In this document: positions 43,487-51,139 of the stretch, one piece after another
How positions within the stretch are numbered: the first letter of the stretch is position 1
Layout of the letters: every line of letters starts with the position of its first letter
Source of the DNA: Mycobacterium sp. ITM-2016-00318
GTDB taxonomy: Bacteria; Actinomycetota; Actinomycetes; Mycobacteriales; Mycobacteriaceae
Reading direction: 5' to 3'
NCBI RefSeq assembly: GCF_002968285.2
Contig: NZ_CP134400.1
Location: forward strand, 3,720,001-3,784,000
DNA: 64,000 nucleotides
Made by a program: the position numbers and the translations under genes
The notes under the pieces: generated by a model
What the model was told of the DNA's origin: nothing
Databases searched by the model: none
What the model saw: only the letters and a program-made list of their open reading frames with translations

Positions 43487-44767
43487 CTAGCGCTTGTAGA
43501 CGACGCCGTCTTTCATCACGAACCGCACATTCAATGTGGCCGCGATGTCGCGCGACGGGTCATTCGGCACCGCGACGATGTCGGCGAGGTAGCCCGGCGC
43601 GATGCGCCCGAGTTCGTCGTCGGCGTCGATCAGCTCGGCGCTGGTGATGGTGGCCGCCCGCAGCGCCTGCATGGGCGTCATGCCACGCGACACAAGAGCG
43701 CACAGCTCCTTCGCGTTCTGCCCGTGCGGGATCGCGGGGGCGTCCGTGCCGCACGCGATCCTGACCCCGGCATCGATGGCCTTCGGCAGCATGGCCTGAG
43801 CCTGCGGGAAGACCACTTCGGCCTTCTTGCGCAACTCCGGAGCGATGCGGTCGATCGCCATCGCCTCGGTCAGGTAAGTGGTCGACACCAGGAACGTGCC
43901 GGTGTCGGCCATCATCTTGATCGTGTCGTCGGTGGCAAGGAATCCGTGTTCGATGCAGTCGATCCCCGCTCGGATGCACGCGCGAATAGCGCTGTCCCCC
44001 ACCGCATGAGCGGCCACCCGTACCCCCGCGCGGTGCGCCTCGTCAGCGATCGCGGCGAACTCGTCATCGGAGTACTGCTGCGCGCCGGGCGCGGTGCTGT
44101 GCGACATCACGCCGCCCGAAGCGGACACCTTGATCAACTTGGCGCCGTGCCGGACCTGATAGCGCACACACGCCCTGACCTCGTCGACGCCGTTGGCGAT
44201 GCCCTCGGCGACCGACAGCGGCATGATGCCAGGAGCGAGGCGCTGAAACACCGTCGGATCGAGGTGCCCGCCGTAGGGCGTCACCGCGTGCCCCGCCGGG
44301 TAGATCCGCGGCCCGGTGTGCCAGCCCGCCTCGATCGCGCGCTGCAGGGCGACATCGAGGAGGTAGCCACCCGTTTTGACCATCAATCCGAGATTGCGCA
44401 CGGTGGTGAAGCCGGCCTCGAGGGTGGTGCGGGCATTGACCGCACCCCGCAAGGTGCGGTACGCGGGGTCGTCCTGCACACCGTGCATCGGACTCGGCAG
44501 ACCTTCGGGACCGCCGGGTCCGCCGATCAGCAGGTTGAGTTCCATGTCCATCAGACCGGGCAGGAGCGTGACGTCGCCCAGATCGATGTCGTTGTCCTGG
44601 TTCTGCGGCACCTCAAAGGGATTGACCGCCGAGATCCGGTTGCCGTCGATCACCACCACAGCCGGTGAGCGCACCTCGCCGGCCTCCACGTCGGCCCAAC
44701 GCGCGGCGCGAAGGAGGGTGACCGGGCCGGTGCTGGATGGATGCTCGGACAAGCCTCGCTCCGTCAC
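43487..44767 (-). CDS. Amidohydrolase superfamily protein with altered metal motif
   Basis: 426 residues from a GTG overlapping the stop of the small protein (GTGA). It follows the imidazolonepropionase/prolidase-like subgroup: start strands VVVIDGNRISAV, the barrel entry LLPGLMDMELNL, the lysine in HGAKLIKVSASGGV, histidines in VAAHAVGD and CIEHGF, aspartate in CGTDAPA, and the end APGYLADIVAV. The first metal-binding HxH (normally PGLIDxHxH) is replaced by MDMELN, so one metal may be missing or bound differently. Substrate unknown; a cyclic amide, lactone or ring-opened product is plausible. Confidence 0.87.
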   Translation of the reverse strand: MTERGLSEHPSSTGPVTLLRAARWADVEAGEVRSPAVVVIDGNRISAVNPFEVPQNQDNDIDLGDVTLLPGLMDMELNLLIGGPGGPEGLPSPMHGVQDDPAYRTLRGAVNARTTLEAGFTTVRNLGLMVKTGGYLLDVALQRAIEAGWHTGPRIYPAGHAVTPYGGHLDPTVFQRLAPGIMPLSVAEGIANGVDEVRACVRYQVRHGAKLIKVSASGGVMSHSTAPGAQQYSDDEFAAIADEAHRAGVRVAAHAVGDSAIRACIRAGIDCIEHGFLATDDTIKMMADTGTFLVSTTYLTEAMAIDRIAPELRKKAEVVFPQAQAMLPKAIDAGVRIACGTDAPAIPHGQNAKELCALVSRGMTPMQALRAATITSAELIDADDELGRIAPGYLADIVAVPNDPSRDIAATLNVRFVMKDGVVYKR

Positions 44768-45108
44768 GGCACCGGTTCTGACACACAGTCCAGCGTGGTG
44801 GCGCCCGTGTCGGGGACCTTCGGTTGCTTCCAGCACTCAACCGGAAACGACGCCTGAATCATCGAATAGAGAAGATGCATCAGATTGAGCACATCGTCGG
44901 GCATCTCGTCCAGGGAGAACTTGTCGCAGTAGGCGATGGCCTCCTCGGCACGCGCGGTGATCGCGTCGTAGAAGGCCTGGAGCTCCTTCATCGAACTGGC
45001 CAGCCTCTTGGCGTACCGTTCGGCCTCGGTGGCCAGACACCAGTCCGAGAACTCCTCGAGGTCGGCGAACTCGGGCGGCAGTTTCGCCGTCGACTCGGCG
45101 GTCGTCAC
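44764..45108 (-). CDS. Small unknown protein paired with Rieske oxygenase (copy 2)
   Basis: 114 residues from the GTG at 45108, two bases past the Rieske stop. Homologous to the product of 39528 over its full length (WCLATE, FYDAIT, EEAIAYCDKFSLDEMPDD, LLYSMI, final SEPVP). As before it directly follows a Rieske oxygenase, so the association has been kept through duplication. Predicted helical and cytosolic; no known family recognised. A role as oxygenase subunit, assembly factor or electron-transfer adaptor is inference. Confidence 0.83.
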   Translation of the reverse strand: MTTAESTAKLPPEFADLEEFSDWCLATEAERYAKRLASSMKELQAFYDAITARAEEAIAYCDKFSLDEMPDDVLNLMHLLYSMIQASFPVECWKQPKVPDTGATTLDCVSEPVP

Positions 45109-45109
45109 C

Positions 45110-46375
45110 TCACACCCCCGCGGTCTTGCGTCGGTAGTCCGCAACCCAAGCCGCGGTCTCGGTGTGAAGATGCCGGATGAGCACCTCCTGGTCGCAGAGC
45201 AGGAAGTTGTCCAGCACCCGCGATTCGACCATCGTCTGCGTCGCCTCCAAGGTGTTGGCGTCCTGCAGCCCGTACTCCTTGAAAGACACCGCGGCGAGTT
45301 CCTGCGCGATGCGCTCCCGAGGAGTTCTCGGCTGCGGGAAATACACCGTGCCTTCGAAAATGTGCGTGTTGAACGACGTCGGCCAGTAGTGATAGGTCAG
45401 ATACCAACCCTGTCCCCAGAACAGGATCACGAAATTCGGGAACAGCTGGAACGAGTCGAGCCCCCACGGATCGCATTTCGCCGGGTTGAGTCCCGCCGGC
45501 ATCTCGCCGAGATCCGGTTTGTCCCATGGCCCGAACAATCCGCTCTGGCAGATGTCCTCGATCGGCTTGCGCATCTCGTCGGCCATCTCCCAGGCCCGGA
45601 TACCCGACGTGCTCACCAACCGGTGTGGCCCGTCGATGCGATAGTGCGGAGCCTCGAAGCCCGCCTCGGCCGCAGCCTTCGAATATGCCGTCGGGGACTG
45701 GTTCGCGTGCAACACAGGTGCGTGGTAGAACTCCTGGAACGCATCCATGTAGAGCTTCCAGTTGGCCTTCACTTCCGACCGGTAATGGAACCGCGAGGTC
45801 ATCTTGTCGAACGGATATCCCTCGAGATCGGTGATCATCGGCCCCAGGAAATCACGCAGGCCCTGCTCGGGCTCATCGGCGAAGTTGACGAAGATGAACC
45901 CTTCCCACACCTCGCAGTGCACGGGCACCAGGCCGTAGCGGCTCTTGTCGAGGTCGAAAAACTCCCCCTCCTGCTGGACGAAGGTGAGATTGCCGTCGAG
46001 GTCGTAGCGCCAGGCGTGGTACTTACAGGTGAACTGGCGGCACACGCCGCTGGTCTCCTCCAGCGGCATGTCGTTCCACACCAGCTTGTTGCCGCGGTGC
46101 CGGCAGATGTTGTGGAACGCCTTGACTTCACCGCTGGCGGTGCGAACCACGATGATGGAGGTGTTGACGACCTTGAGTTCCTTGGTGAAATAGCTGCCCT
46201 TGCGTGGGATGCTTTCGACCCGACCAACGTTCAGCCACGCACGACGGAACACGGCCTTTCGCTCGAGTTCGTAGAATTCCGGGTCCACGGAGTCCTCGTA
46301 AGAAACCGGACCGGTTCCCAGCTGTGGGTAGTGCTCAGTCCAGCTGCCTTCCGGCGGCTTGGGAAATCGAGGCAT
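45110..46375 (-). CDS. Rieske non-haem iron oxygenase, alpha subunit (2)
   Basis: 421 residues from the ATG behind AGGAGA. Rieske ligands C91/H93 (CRHRGNKLVW) and C117/H120 (CKYHAWRYDL); mononuclear iron motif DAFQEFYHAPVLHANQ. It shares most of its length with the protein at 39866, including the PKPPEGSWTEHYPQLGTGP N-terminus. It is the first gene of the long leftward operon and divergent from the EBP-like membrane protein gene. The two paralogues probably oxygenate different positions or successive intermediates. Confidence 0.94.
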   Translation of the reverse strand: MPRFPKPPEGSWTEHYPQLGTGPVSYEDSVDPEFYELERKAVFRRAWLNVGRVESIPRKGSYFTKELKVVNTSIIVVRTASGEVKAFHNICRHRGNKLVWNDMPLEETSGVCRQFTCKYHAWRYDLDGNLTFVQQEGEFFDLDKSRYGLVPVHCEVWEGFIFVNFADEPEQGLRDFLGPMITDLEGYPFDKMTSRFHYRSEVKANWKLYMDAFQEFYHAPVLHANQSPTAYSKAAAEAGFEAPHYRIDGPHRLVSTSGIRAWEMADEMRKPIEDICQSGLFGPWDKPDLGEMPAGLNPAKCDPWGLDSFQLFPNFVILFWGQGWYLTYHYWPTSFNTHIFEGTVYFPQPRTPRERIAQELAAVSFKEYGLQDANTLEATQTMVESRVLDNFLLCDQEVLIRHLHTETAAWVADYRRKTAGV

Positions 46376-46572
46376 CGTCGTCTCCTGTCGACTGTCGTCG
46401 ATGGCCGCGCCGCCCACCCGCGAAGCGCCCGGCAAGTGTCTCAGGCAAACGTTCAGCCGCAGCTACCTTTTCGGGCATTTCGCAGAGACGACCAACCCGA
46501 CGGTATATGCTTCACGCGGCAATCGCAAGTAGTTGATATTGACCCGTGTCCGGGTGAGAGGTAGTAGAGGTC
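46376..46572. promoter_or_regulatory. Divergent promoter region with a TCAAGTACTT-like box
   Basis: 197 bases between the second Rieske oxygenase and the EBP-like gene. At 46526-46539 the lower strand reads ATATCAACTACTTG, one base different from the box at 42970. It lies 34 bases before the GTG of the EBP-like gene. No terminator-like hairpin is obvious. The box may place both arms under the MarR regulator encoded at 43011. Confidence 0.45.
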
Positions 46573-47361
46573 GTGACCACACTGGAAACTCGCGAACCGA
46601 ACTTCGCGCGCCCGGTCGCACCGCATCGCGGTCGTATCTACCTCGGCGTGGGACTGCTGACGGGAGTCGTGTTTCTCGCCATGACGATCGGCGTCCAATT
46701 CGGTCTGATCGCACCGAATCTGACCTCCGACGTGATCGCCAACCTCCTCTTCGGCGTACCGGTGATACTCGTTCCGCTCGTCATCCTGTGGGACGCGCCC
46801 GGCGAAAGTCGAACCCGGCTCGACAAGGCGGCGGAGCTGACGCTGTTCTATTTGCCGTATACGGCATGCAGTCAGATCGGCTACGAGTTGATGTTCCTCA
46901 TCGGGCACCCGCTCGGCCTGTGGACTCCCACGACCGATCCCGGCTGGAAATGGCTGTGGTGGCAGTACGCACTGGCCGACACCCGCTACGTCAGCGGCAA
47001 CCCGTGGATCTTCGCGCTGGAGGTGGTCGGAGTGATCACCGGAGTCGTCGTGCTCCTCACCTGGACGAGGTTGATCAAGGTCGACCTGGCCACGGAATCG
47101 CGGATCCGCTACCTCTGGGCCGCATTTGCCGGGTGCGCGGTGTTGATGAGCAGCACCGCGGTGTACTTCCTGGCGGAGGTGGGCGCCGGCTTCGGCAACA
47201 TCGGCCAAGGCGCGTACGGCCTTGGCTTCAAATTCATCGCGGAGAACGTCCCGTTCATTGTGCTGCCCCCGCTGGTGCTCTACGCAATCCACCTGCAGAT
47301 CGACTATCTGACGCGACGTGCCGGAGCGCAGGCCGTCCGAACGCTGCCCGAGAGCAGCTGA
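46573..47361 (+). CDS. Emopamil-binding-protein (EBP/EXPERA)-like integral membrane protein
   Basis: 262 residues from GTG, with about five to six membrane segments (roughly residues 24-45, 55-72, 88-111, 145-165, 179-200, 222-242). The segment YALADTRYVSGNPWIFALEVV followed by AVYFLAEVGAGFGN and ENVPFIVLPP resembles the sterol delta8-delta7 isomerase EBP (conserved D-S/T-R-Y, E and N within membrane helices). The position of the EBP catalytic histidine appears as glutamine (CSQIGYE, Q101), while the following glutamate (E105) is kept. I infer a sterol- or terpenoid-binding or isomerising membrane protein. Confidence 0.6.
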   Translation: MTTLETREPNFARPVAPHRGRIYLGVGLLTGVVFLAMTIGVQFGLIAPNLTSDVIANLLFGVPVILVPLVILWDAPGESRTRLDKAAELTLFYLPYTACSQIGYELMFLIGHPLGLWTPTTDPGWKWLWWQYALADTRYVSGNPWIFALEVVGVITGVVVLLTWTRLIKVDLATESRIRYLWAAFAGCAVLMSSTAVYFLAEVGAGFGNIGQGAYGLGFKFIAENVPFIVLPPLVLYAIHLQIDYLTRRAGAQAVRTLPESS

Positions 47362-47364
47362 TAG

Positions 47365-47967
47365 TCACGGCATTTTGATCGCCGAGACGTACATTTCGAT
47401 GACGGGCCGATAGAGGTCTACATCGTCGAGTTCGCTGCCCAGCACGACCGAGTCGCTGGTCGCTACGAGCACCTGGGCGAAGGTCAACGGCGGAATCAGC
47501 AACGTTCCACCGAGCCTGTCGATGCCTTCGACGATGAACCCCGCGAGCGCCTCGACGACTTCTGACCTCTTCTCGGCCACCCGTTCGCGCACCTCAGGAT
47601 TACGGAGTAGATAGAGGGTGAACTCGTGGCCCAACGCGGCGTGCTCAGCACCCCGGTCACGACTGAGTTGGCGCCATCGCGCGGCGATCTCGTCGAGTTC
47701 GCGCGACCCGAGCTGCTCCGCTGAGGCCATCACGTCGGCGAAATTGTCGAAATAGCGGCGCCAATAACGGTCGCTCACTGCGAGGAAGAGGTCCTCCTTC
47801 GTGACGAAGTGCTTGTAGATGGCTCCCTTCGTATAGCCCGCTGCGTGGGCGATGTCGTCGAGAGTCGCTGGTGCGAAGCCCTTTTCGGCGAACACATCCT
47901 CCGCGGCGTCGAGCAACAGCGAACGGGTGTGCTCGAGACGCCGTTCTCGTGTCCACCGCTCGACCAT
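47365..47967 (-). CDS. TetR family regulator of the first AveC-like gene
   Basis: 200 residues. N-terminal helix-turn-helix: RRLEHTRSLLLDAAEDVFAEKG, then LDDIAHAAGYTKGAIYKHF. It is about as long as, and highly similar to, the regulator at 49242 (MVExWTRERRLExTRS, YTKGAIYKHF against YSKGAIYKYF). It is divergent from an AveC-like gene with the palindrome AGATAC-N6-GTATCT between them, and so probably controls that gene and itself. Confidence 0.93.
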   Translation of the reverse strand: MVERWTRERRLEHTRSLLLDAAEDVFAEKGFAPATLDDIAHAAGYTKGAIYKHFVTKEDLFLAVSDRYWRRYFDNFADVMASAEQLGSRELDEIAARWRQLSRDRGAEHAALGHEFTLYLLRNPEVRERVAEKRSEVVEALAGFIVEGIDRLGGTLLIPPLTFAQVLVATSDSVVLGSELDDVDLYRPVIEMYVSAIKMP

Positions 47968-48010
47968 GCCAAAAGTCTGCCACAGAATCTGAGAAACCCT
48001 CTAGACATCC

Positions 48011-48028
48011 AGATACTGACTGGTATCT
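48011..48028. promoter_or_regulatory. TetR operator AGATAC-N6-GTATCT (site 1)
   Basis: Perfect inverted repeat of 6-base arms around TGACTG, midway between the divergent TetR (start 47967) and AveC-like (start 48072) genes. The second TetR/AveC-like pair has the same element at 49884 with two or three changed bases, so both paralogous regulators probably recognise the same or similar sites. Confidence 0.7.
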
Positions 48029-48071
48029 TTCGCTGTGAGCCGCGTGGGGACGCGGCGGCCCAGGAGGCGTC

Positions 48072-49238
48072 GTGAGCGATCTGTCGAACAAGAAACCTGC
48101 CGTCACCGAGTCACTCGGCGGAACGGCCGAACTCGGCGCCCAGGTTCAGCCCAAGGGCAAGCCCGTGCAGATCTGGGCGTTTTTCGGCGGCGCGATCCTG
48201 CTCCTGCAGTTGTACGTGTGGACCAAATGGGTCACCGGGCCGTACTTCGAGCAAGTGCCCGCCGGGCCGACCCCGCTGCCGTTGCACATGAAGATCCCGC
48301 TCATCGCGAACGCGGTCGTGCTCTGGGTAGGCCTGCCTTTCGCCATCTGGTGGTTCTTCATCAGGCCGTGGCGGCGCGAGCGACGGATCACGCTGGACGG
48401 GATGCTGGTGTTGTCCATGGGCCTGATGTTTTTTCAGGATCCCTTCCTGAACTACTTCAACACGTGGTGCACCTACAACACCTGGCTGTTCAACCGCGGC
48501 GCCTGGACACCGCACATTCCCGGATGGTTTTCACCCGATGAACCAGGCCGCATGGTGCCCGAACCGCTGCTGACCAACACGGTGGGATACGCGTACGGAG
48601 TCCTACTGATCACGATCATCGGATGCGCGGTCATGCGCAAGATCAAGTCACGCTGGCCCAACATCAGCAATCTGCGCTTGATCCTGGCGACCTTCGCGAT
48701 CTCCTTTGTCTTCGACTTCGTGATGGAGGCACTGGTCCTGTTGCCGGCCGGGCTCTACACCTATCCCGGTGCCATCCGCGAGGTGTCCTTCAATGCCGGC
48801 ACCTATTACCAATGGCCGGTGTACGAAGGGCTCATGTGGGGCGGCGTCCAAACGGCGCTGTGCTGTCTGCGCTTCTTCACCGACGATCGCGGCCGCACGA
48901 TCGCCGAGCGCGGATTGGACCGTGTCCGCGGCGGCTTCGTTCGACAGCAGTTCGTCCGGTTCTTAGCGATCTTCGCCGCGGTGAGCGCATGCTTCTTCGT
49001 CCTCTACAACATTCCCGTGCAATGGTTCGCCATGCACTCCGACCCGTGGCCCGAAGACCACCTGAAGCGTTCGTATTTCAACGGCGGCATCTGCGGTGAC
49101 GGAACGGACATCCCGTGCCCCGACCCCAGCCTGCCCTTGCCGAGCAGATGGTCCGGCCACATCAACACCGACGGTGAACTCGTCGTCCCCGAGGGCAAAG
49201 AGGTTCCCGTGACCGTGCCCTTCGAACGAGGCAATTGA
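48072..49238 (+). CDS. AveC-like (spirocyclase AveC family) membrane protein (1)
   Basis: 388 residues from GTG after AGGAGG. About seven to eight hydrophobic segments (first around residues 37-53, then 73-95 and so on), with conserved loops IRPWRRERRITLDGML, FQDPFLNYF, SWP-like NISNLRL, GTYYQWPVYEGLMWGG and ERGLDRVRGGFVRQQ. The family is named after AveC of avermectin biosynthesis, which acts in spiroketal formation; mycobacterial relatives have no established function. The acidic and tryptophan-rich loops around the membrane suggest an enzyme for a lipid-soluble substrate. A paralogue is encoded at 49976. Confidence 0.7.
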   Translation: MSDLSNKKPAVTESLGGTAELGAQVQPKGKPVQIWAFFGGAILLLQLYVWTKWVTGPYFEQVPAGPTPLPLHMKIPLIANAVVLWVGLPFAIWWFFIRPWRRERRITLDGMLVLSMGLMFFQDPFLNYFNTWCTYNTWLFNRGAWTPHIPGWFSPDEPGRMVPEPLLTNTVGYAYGVLLITIIGCAVMRKIKSRWPNISNLRLILATFAISFVFDFVMEALVLLPAGLYTYPGAIREVSFNAGTYYQWPVYEGLMWGGVQTALCCLRFFTDDRGRTIAERGLDRVRGGFVRQQFVRFLAIFAAVSACFFVLYNIPVQWFAMHSDPWPEDHLKRSYFNGGICGDGTDIPCPDPSLPLPSRWSGHINTDGELVVPEGKEVPVTVPFERGN

Positions 49239-49241
49239 GGG

Positions 49242-49844
49242 TCAGGGCATCTTCACGGCCGACACGTACATCTCGAGCATCGGCTGGTACAGATCGACAT
49301 CGTCGAGGTGACTACCCAGTTCGACGGCGTCGGTCGTGGCGATGATGATGTGGGCGAACGTCGCCGCGGGGATCAGCAGGGTCGCGCCAAGCGTCTCGAT
49401 ACCATCGACGATGTAGCGGGTGAGCTCGTCGACCACCTCGGATCGCTTGGCGGCCACGCGTTCTCGCGCCTCCGGATTGCGCAGCAGGTAGAGGTTGAAC
49501 TCGATGCCCAGTGCCGCATGCTCGGCGCCGCGGTCACGACTCAGCTGGCGCCACCGCTCCCCGATGTCTTCGAGCTCGCGTGCCCCGATGTGGTCCGACG
49601 ACGACATCACCTCCGCGAACTTGTCGAAGTACCGACGCCAGTACCGGTCACTCGCAGCCAGAAACAGTTCCTCCTTGGTGGCGAAGTACTTGTAGATCGC
49701 GCCTTTCGAGTAGCCGGCCGCCTTCGCGATGTCGTCGAGAGTCGCTGAGATGAAACCCCTTTCGGCAAACACCTGCTCGGCGGCATCCAGCAGCAGTGAA
49801 CGCGTGCGTTCGAGGCGTCGCTCGCGCGTCCAAGGCTCCACCAT
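49242..49844 (-). CDS. TetR family regulator of the second AveC-like gene
   Basis: 200 residues when started at the ATG matching the paralogue (MVEPWTRERRLERTRS); a start six codons earlier is possible. Helix-turn-helix in LDDIAKAAGYSKGAIYKYF. Its stop lies three bases beyond the first AveC-like stop, convergent with it. The pair TetR/AveC-like at 47365-49238 and this one at 49242-51139 form an obvious segmental duplication. Confidence 0.93.
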   Translation of the reverse strand: MVEPWTRERRLERTRSLLLDAAEQVFAERGFISATLDDIAKAAGYSKGAIYKYFATKEELFLAASDRYWRRYFDKFAEVMSSSDHIGARELEDIGERWRQLSRDRGAEHAALGIEFNLYLLRNPEARERVAAKRSEVVDELTRYIVDGIETLGATLLIPAATFAHIIIATTDAVELGSHLDDVDLYQPMLEMYVSAVKMP

Positions 49845-49883
49845 GCCGCCATCTTGCCACAAAATTTGACCCCTTGGTCATTC

Positions 49884-49901
49884 AGATACCGGCTGGTATA
49901 T
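49884..49901. promoter_or_regulatory. TetR operator AGATAC-N6-GTATAT (site 2)
   Basis: AGATACCGGCTGGTATAT between the second TetR gene and the second AveC-like gene. It matches site 1 at 48011 in 15 of 18 positions and keeps the same spacing. Confidence 0.65.
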
Positions 49902-49975
49902 TTTCGGCGCATCGGCCACTTTCTGAGGGGAGCTGTGAGGTCCATGGGATCGACAAGTGCGGAGGAGACGGTGTC

Positions 49976-51139
49976 GTGAGCGATCTGTCGAGCAGGAAGA
50001 AGCCCGTTCTCACCGAGTCACTGAGTGACGCGGCACTCGGTGCGCAGCCTCAGAAGAAGATCACGCCGGTGCGAGTGTGGGCGGCGGTCGGCGGTGTGAT
50101 TCTTGCGTTCCAGCTGTATGTGTGGATCCGCTGGATCACCGGCCCGAACTTCGAGCGGGTCCCCGCAGGCCCGACCGACCCACCGATGTTCATGAAGACG
50201 ATCCTCTTCACCTGGACGGCCGTGATCGTGGTGGGCATGCCAATTGCCATCTGGTGGTTCCTCATTCGGCCGTGGCGCCGGGAACGGCGAATCACCCTCG
50301 ACGGAATGCTCTTCGTGTCCTGCGGCCTGCTGTGGTTTCAGGATCCGCTACTGAACTACTTCAGCACGTGGAGCACGTACAACACCTGGATGTGGAACAT
50401 GGGCTCGTGGGTCCAGGACATTCCGGGTTGGGTGTCGTTCGGGGAACCGGGCGCCATGATGGCCGAGCCCGTTCTGATGAACGCCCCCGGCTACTTCTTC
50501 GTGCTGCTGTGCACCATGCTGGGCTGCTGGGTCATGCGCCTAGCCAAGAAGCGGTTTCCCAATATCAACACCTTCGGCCTCATCGGGGTCGTGATCGCCT
50601 GGACCTTCTTCTTCGATTTCGTCATCGAGGGGCTGTTCCTCATGCCGATGGGGCTGTTCACCTATCCAGGCGCCATCCAGGCGCTGTCGGTCAATGCCGG
50701 CACCTACTACCAGTGGCCGCTCTATGAAGGGCTCATGTGGGGCGGCGTCCAAGCCGGTCTGTGCTGCATGCGCTACTTCACCGACGACCGTGGCCGCACC
50801 TTCGTCGAGCGCGGGCTCGACCAGGTCCGAGGCGGATTCGTCAAACAGCAGCTGACCCGCTTCCTGGCGATCTTCGCCGCGTGCAGCGCATTCTTCTTCG
50901 TCTTCTACAACATTCCGGCACAGTTCTTTGCCATGCACCAGGACCCGTGGCCGGACGACATTTTGAAGCGCTCGTACTTCCTGATGGGCATCTGCGGTGA
51001 GGACACCGATCGGCCGTGCCCCGATCCTGCGCTACCGATGCCCCTGACGAATTCCGGCTACATCAACCACGACGGTGAGCTCGTCCTCCCCGAGGGCGTG
51101 AAGCTTCCCGACAACGTTCCACTTGAGCGAGGAAAGTAA
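49976..51139 (+). CDS. AveC-like (spirocyclase AveC family) membrane protein (2)
   Basis: 387 residues from the GTG preceded by GGAGGAG, giving the same N-terminus as the paralogue (SDLSxxKKPxxTESL). It shares the loops IRPWRRERRITLDGML, FQDPLLNYF, GTYYQWPLYEGLMWGG and VRGGFVKQQLTRFLAIFAA and the C-terminal ICGEDTDRPCPDPALPMP. Multiple transmembrane helices. Unlike the first copy it is followed without a gap by the AAA+ ATPase gene (its TAA directly precedes the ATG), tying the AveC-like protein to the ATPase/VWA pair. Confidence 0.7.
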   Translation: MSDLSSRKKPVLTESLSDAALGAQPQKKITPVRVWAAVGGVILAFQLYVWIRWITGPNFERVPAGPTDPPMFMKTILFTWTAVIVVGMPIAIWWFLIRPWRRERRITLDGMLFVSCGLLWFQDPLLNYFSTWSTYNTWMWNMGSWVQDIPGWVSFGEPGAMMAEPVLMNAPGYFFVLLCTMLGCWVMRLAKKRFPNINTFGLIGVVIAWTFFFDFVIEGLFLMPMGLFTYPGAIQALSVNAGTYYQWPLYEGLMWGGVQAGLCCMRYFTDDRGRTFVERGLDQVRGGFVKQQLTRFLAIFAACSAFFFVFYNIPAQFFAMHQDPWPDDILKRSYFLMGICGEDTDRPCPDPALPMPLTNSGYINHDGELVLPEGVKLPDNVPLERGK

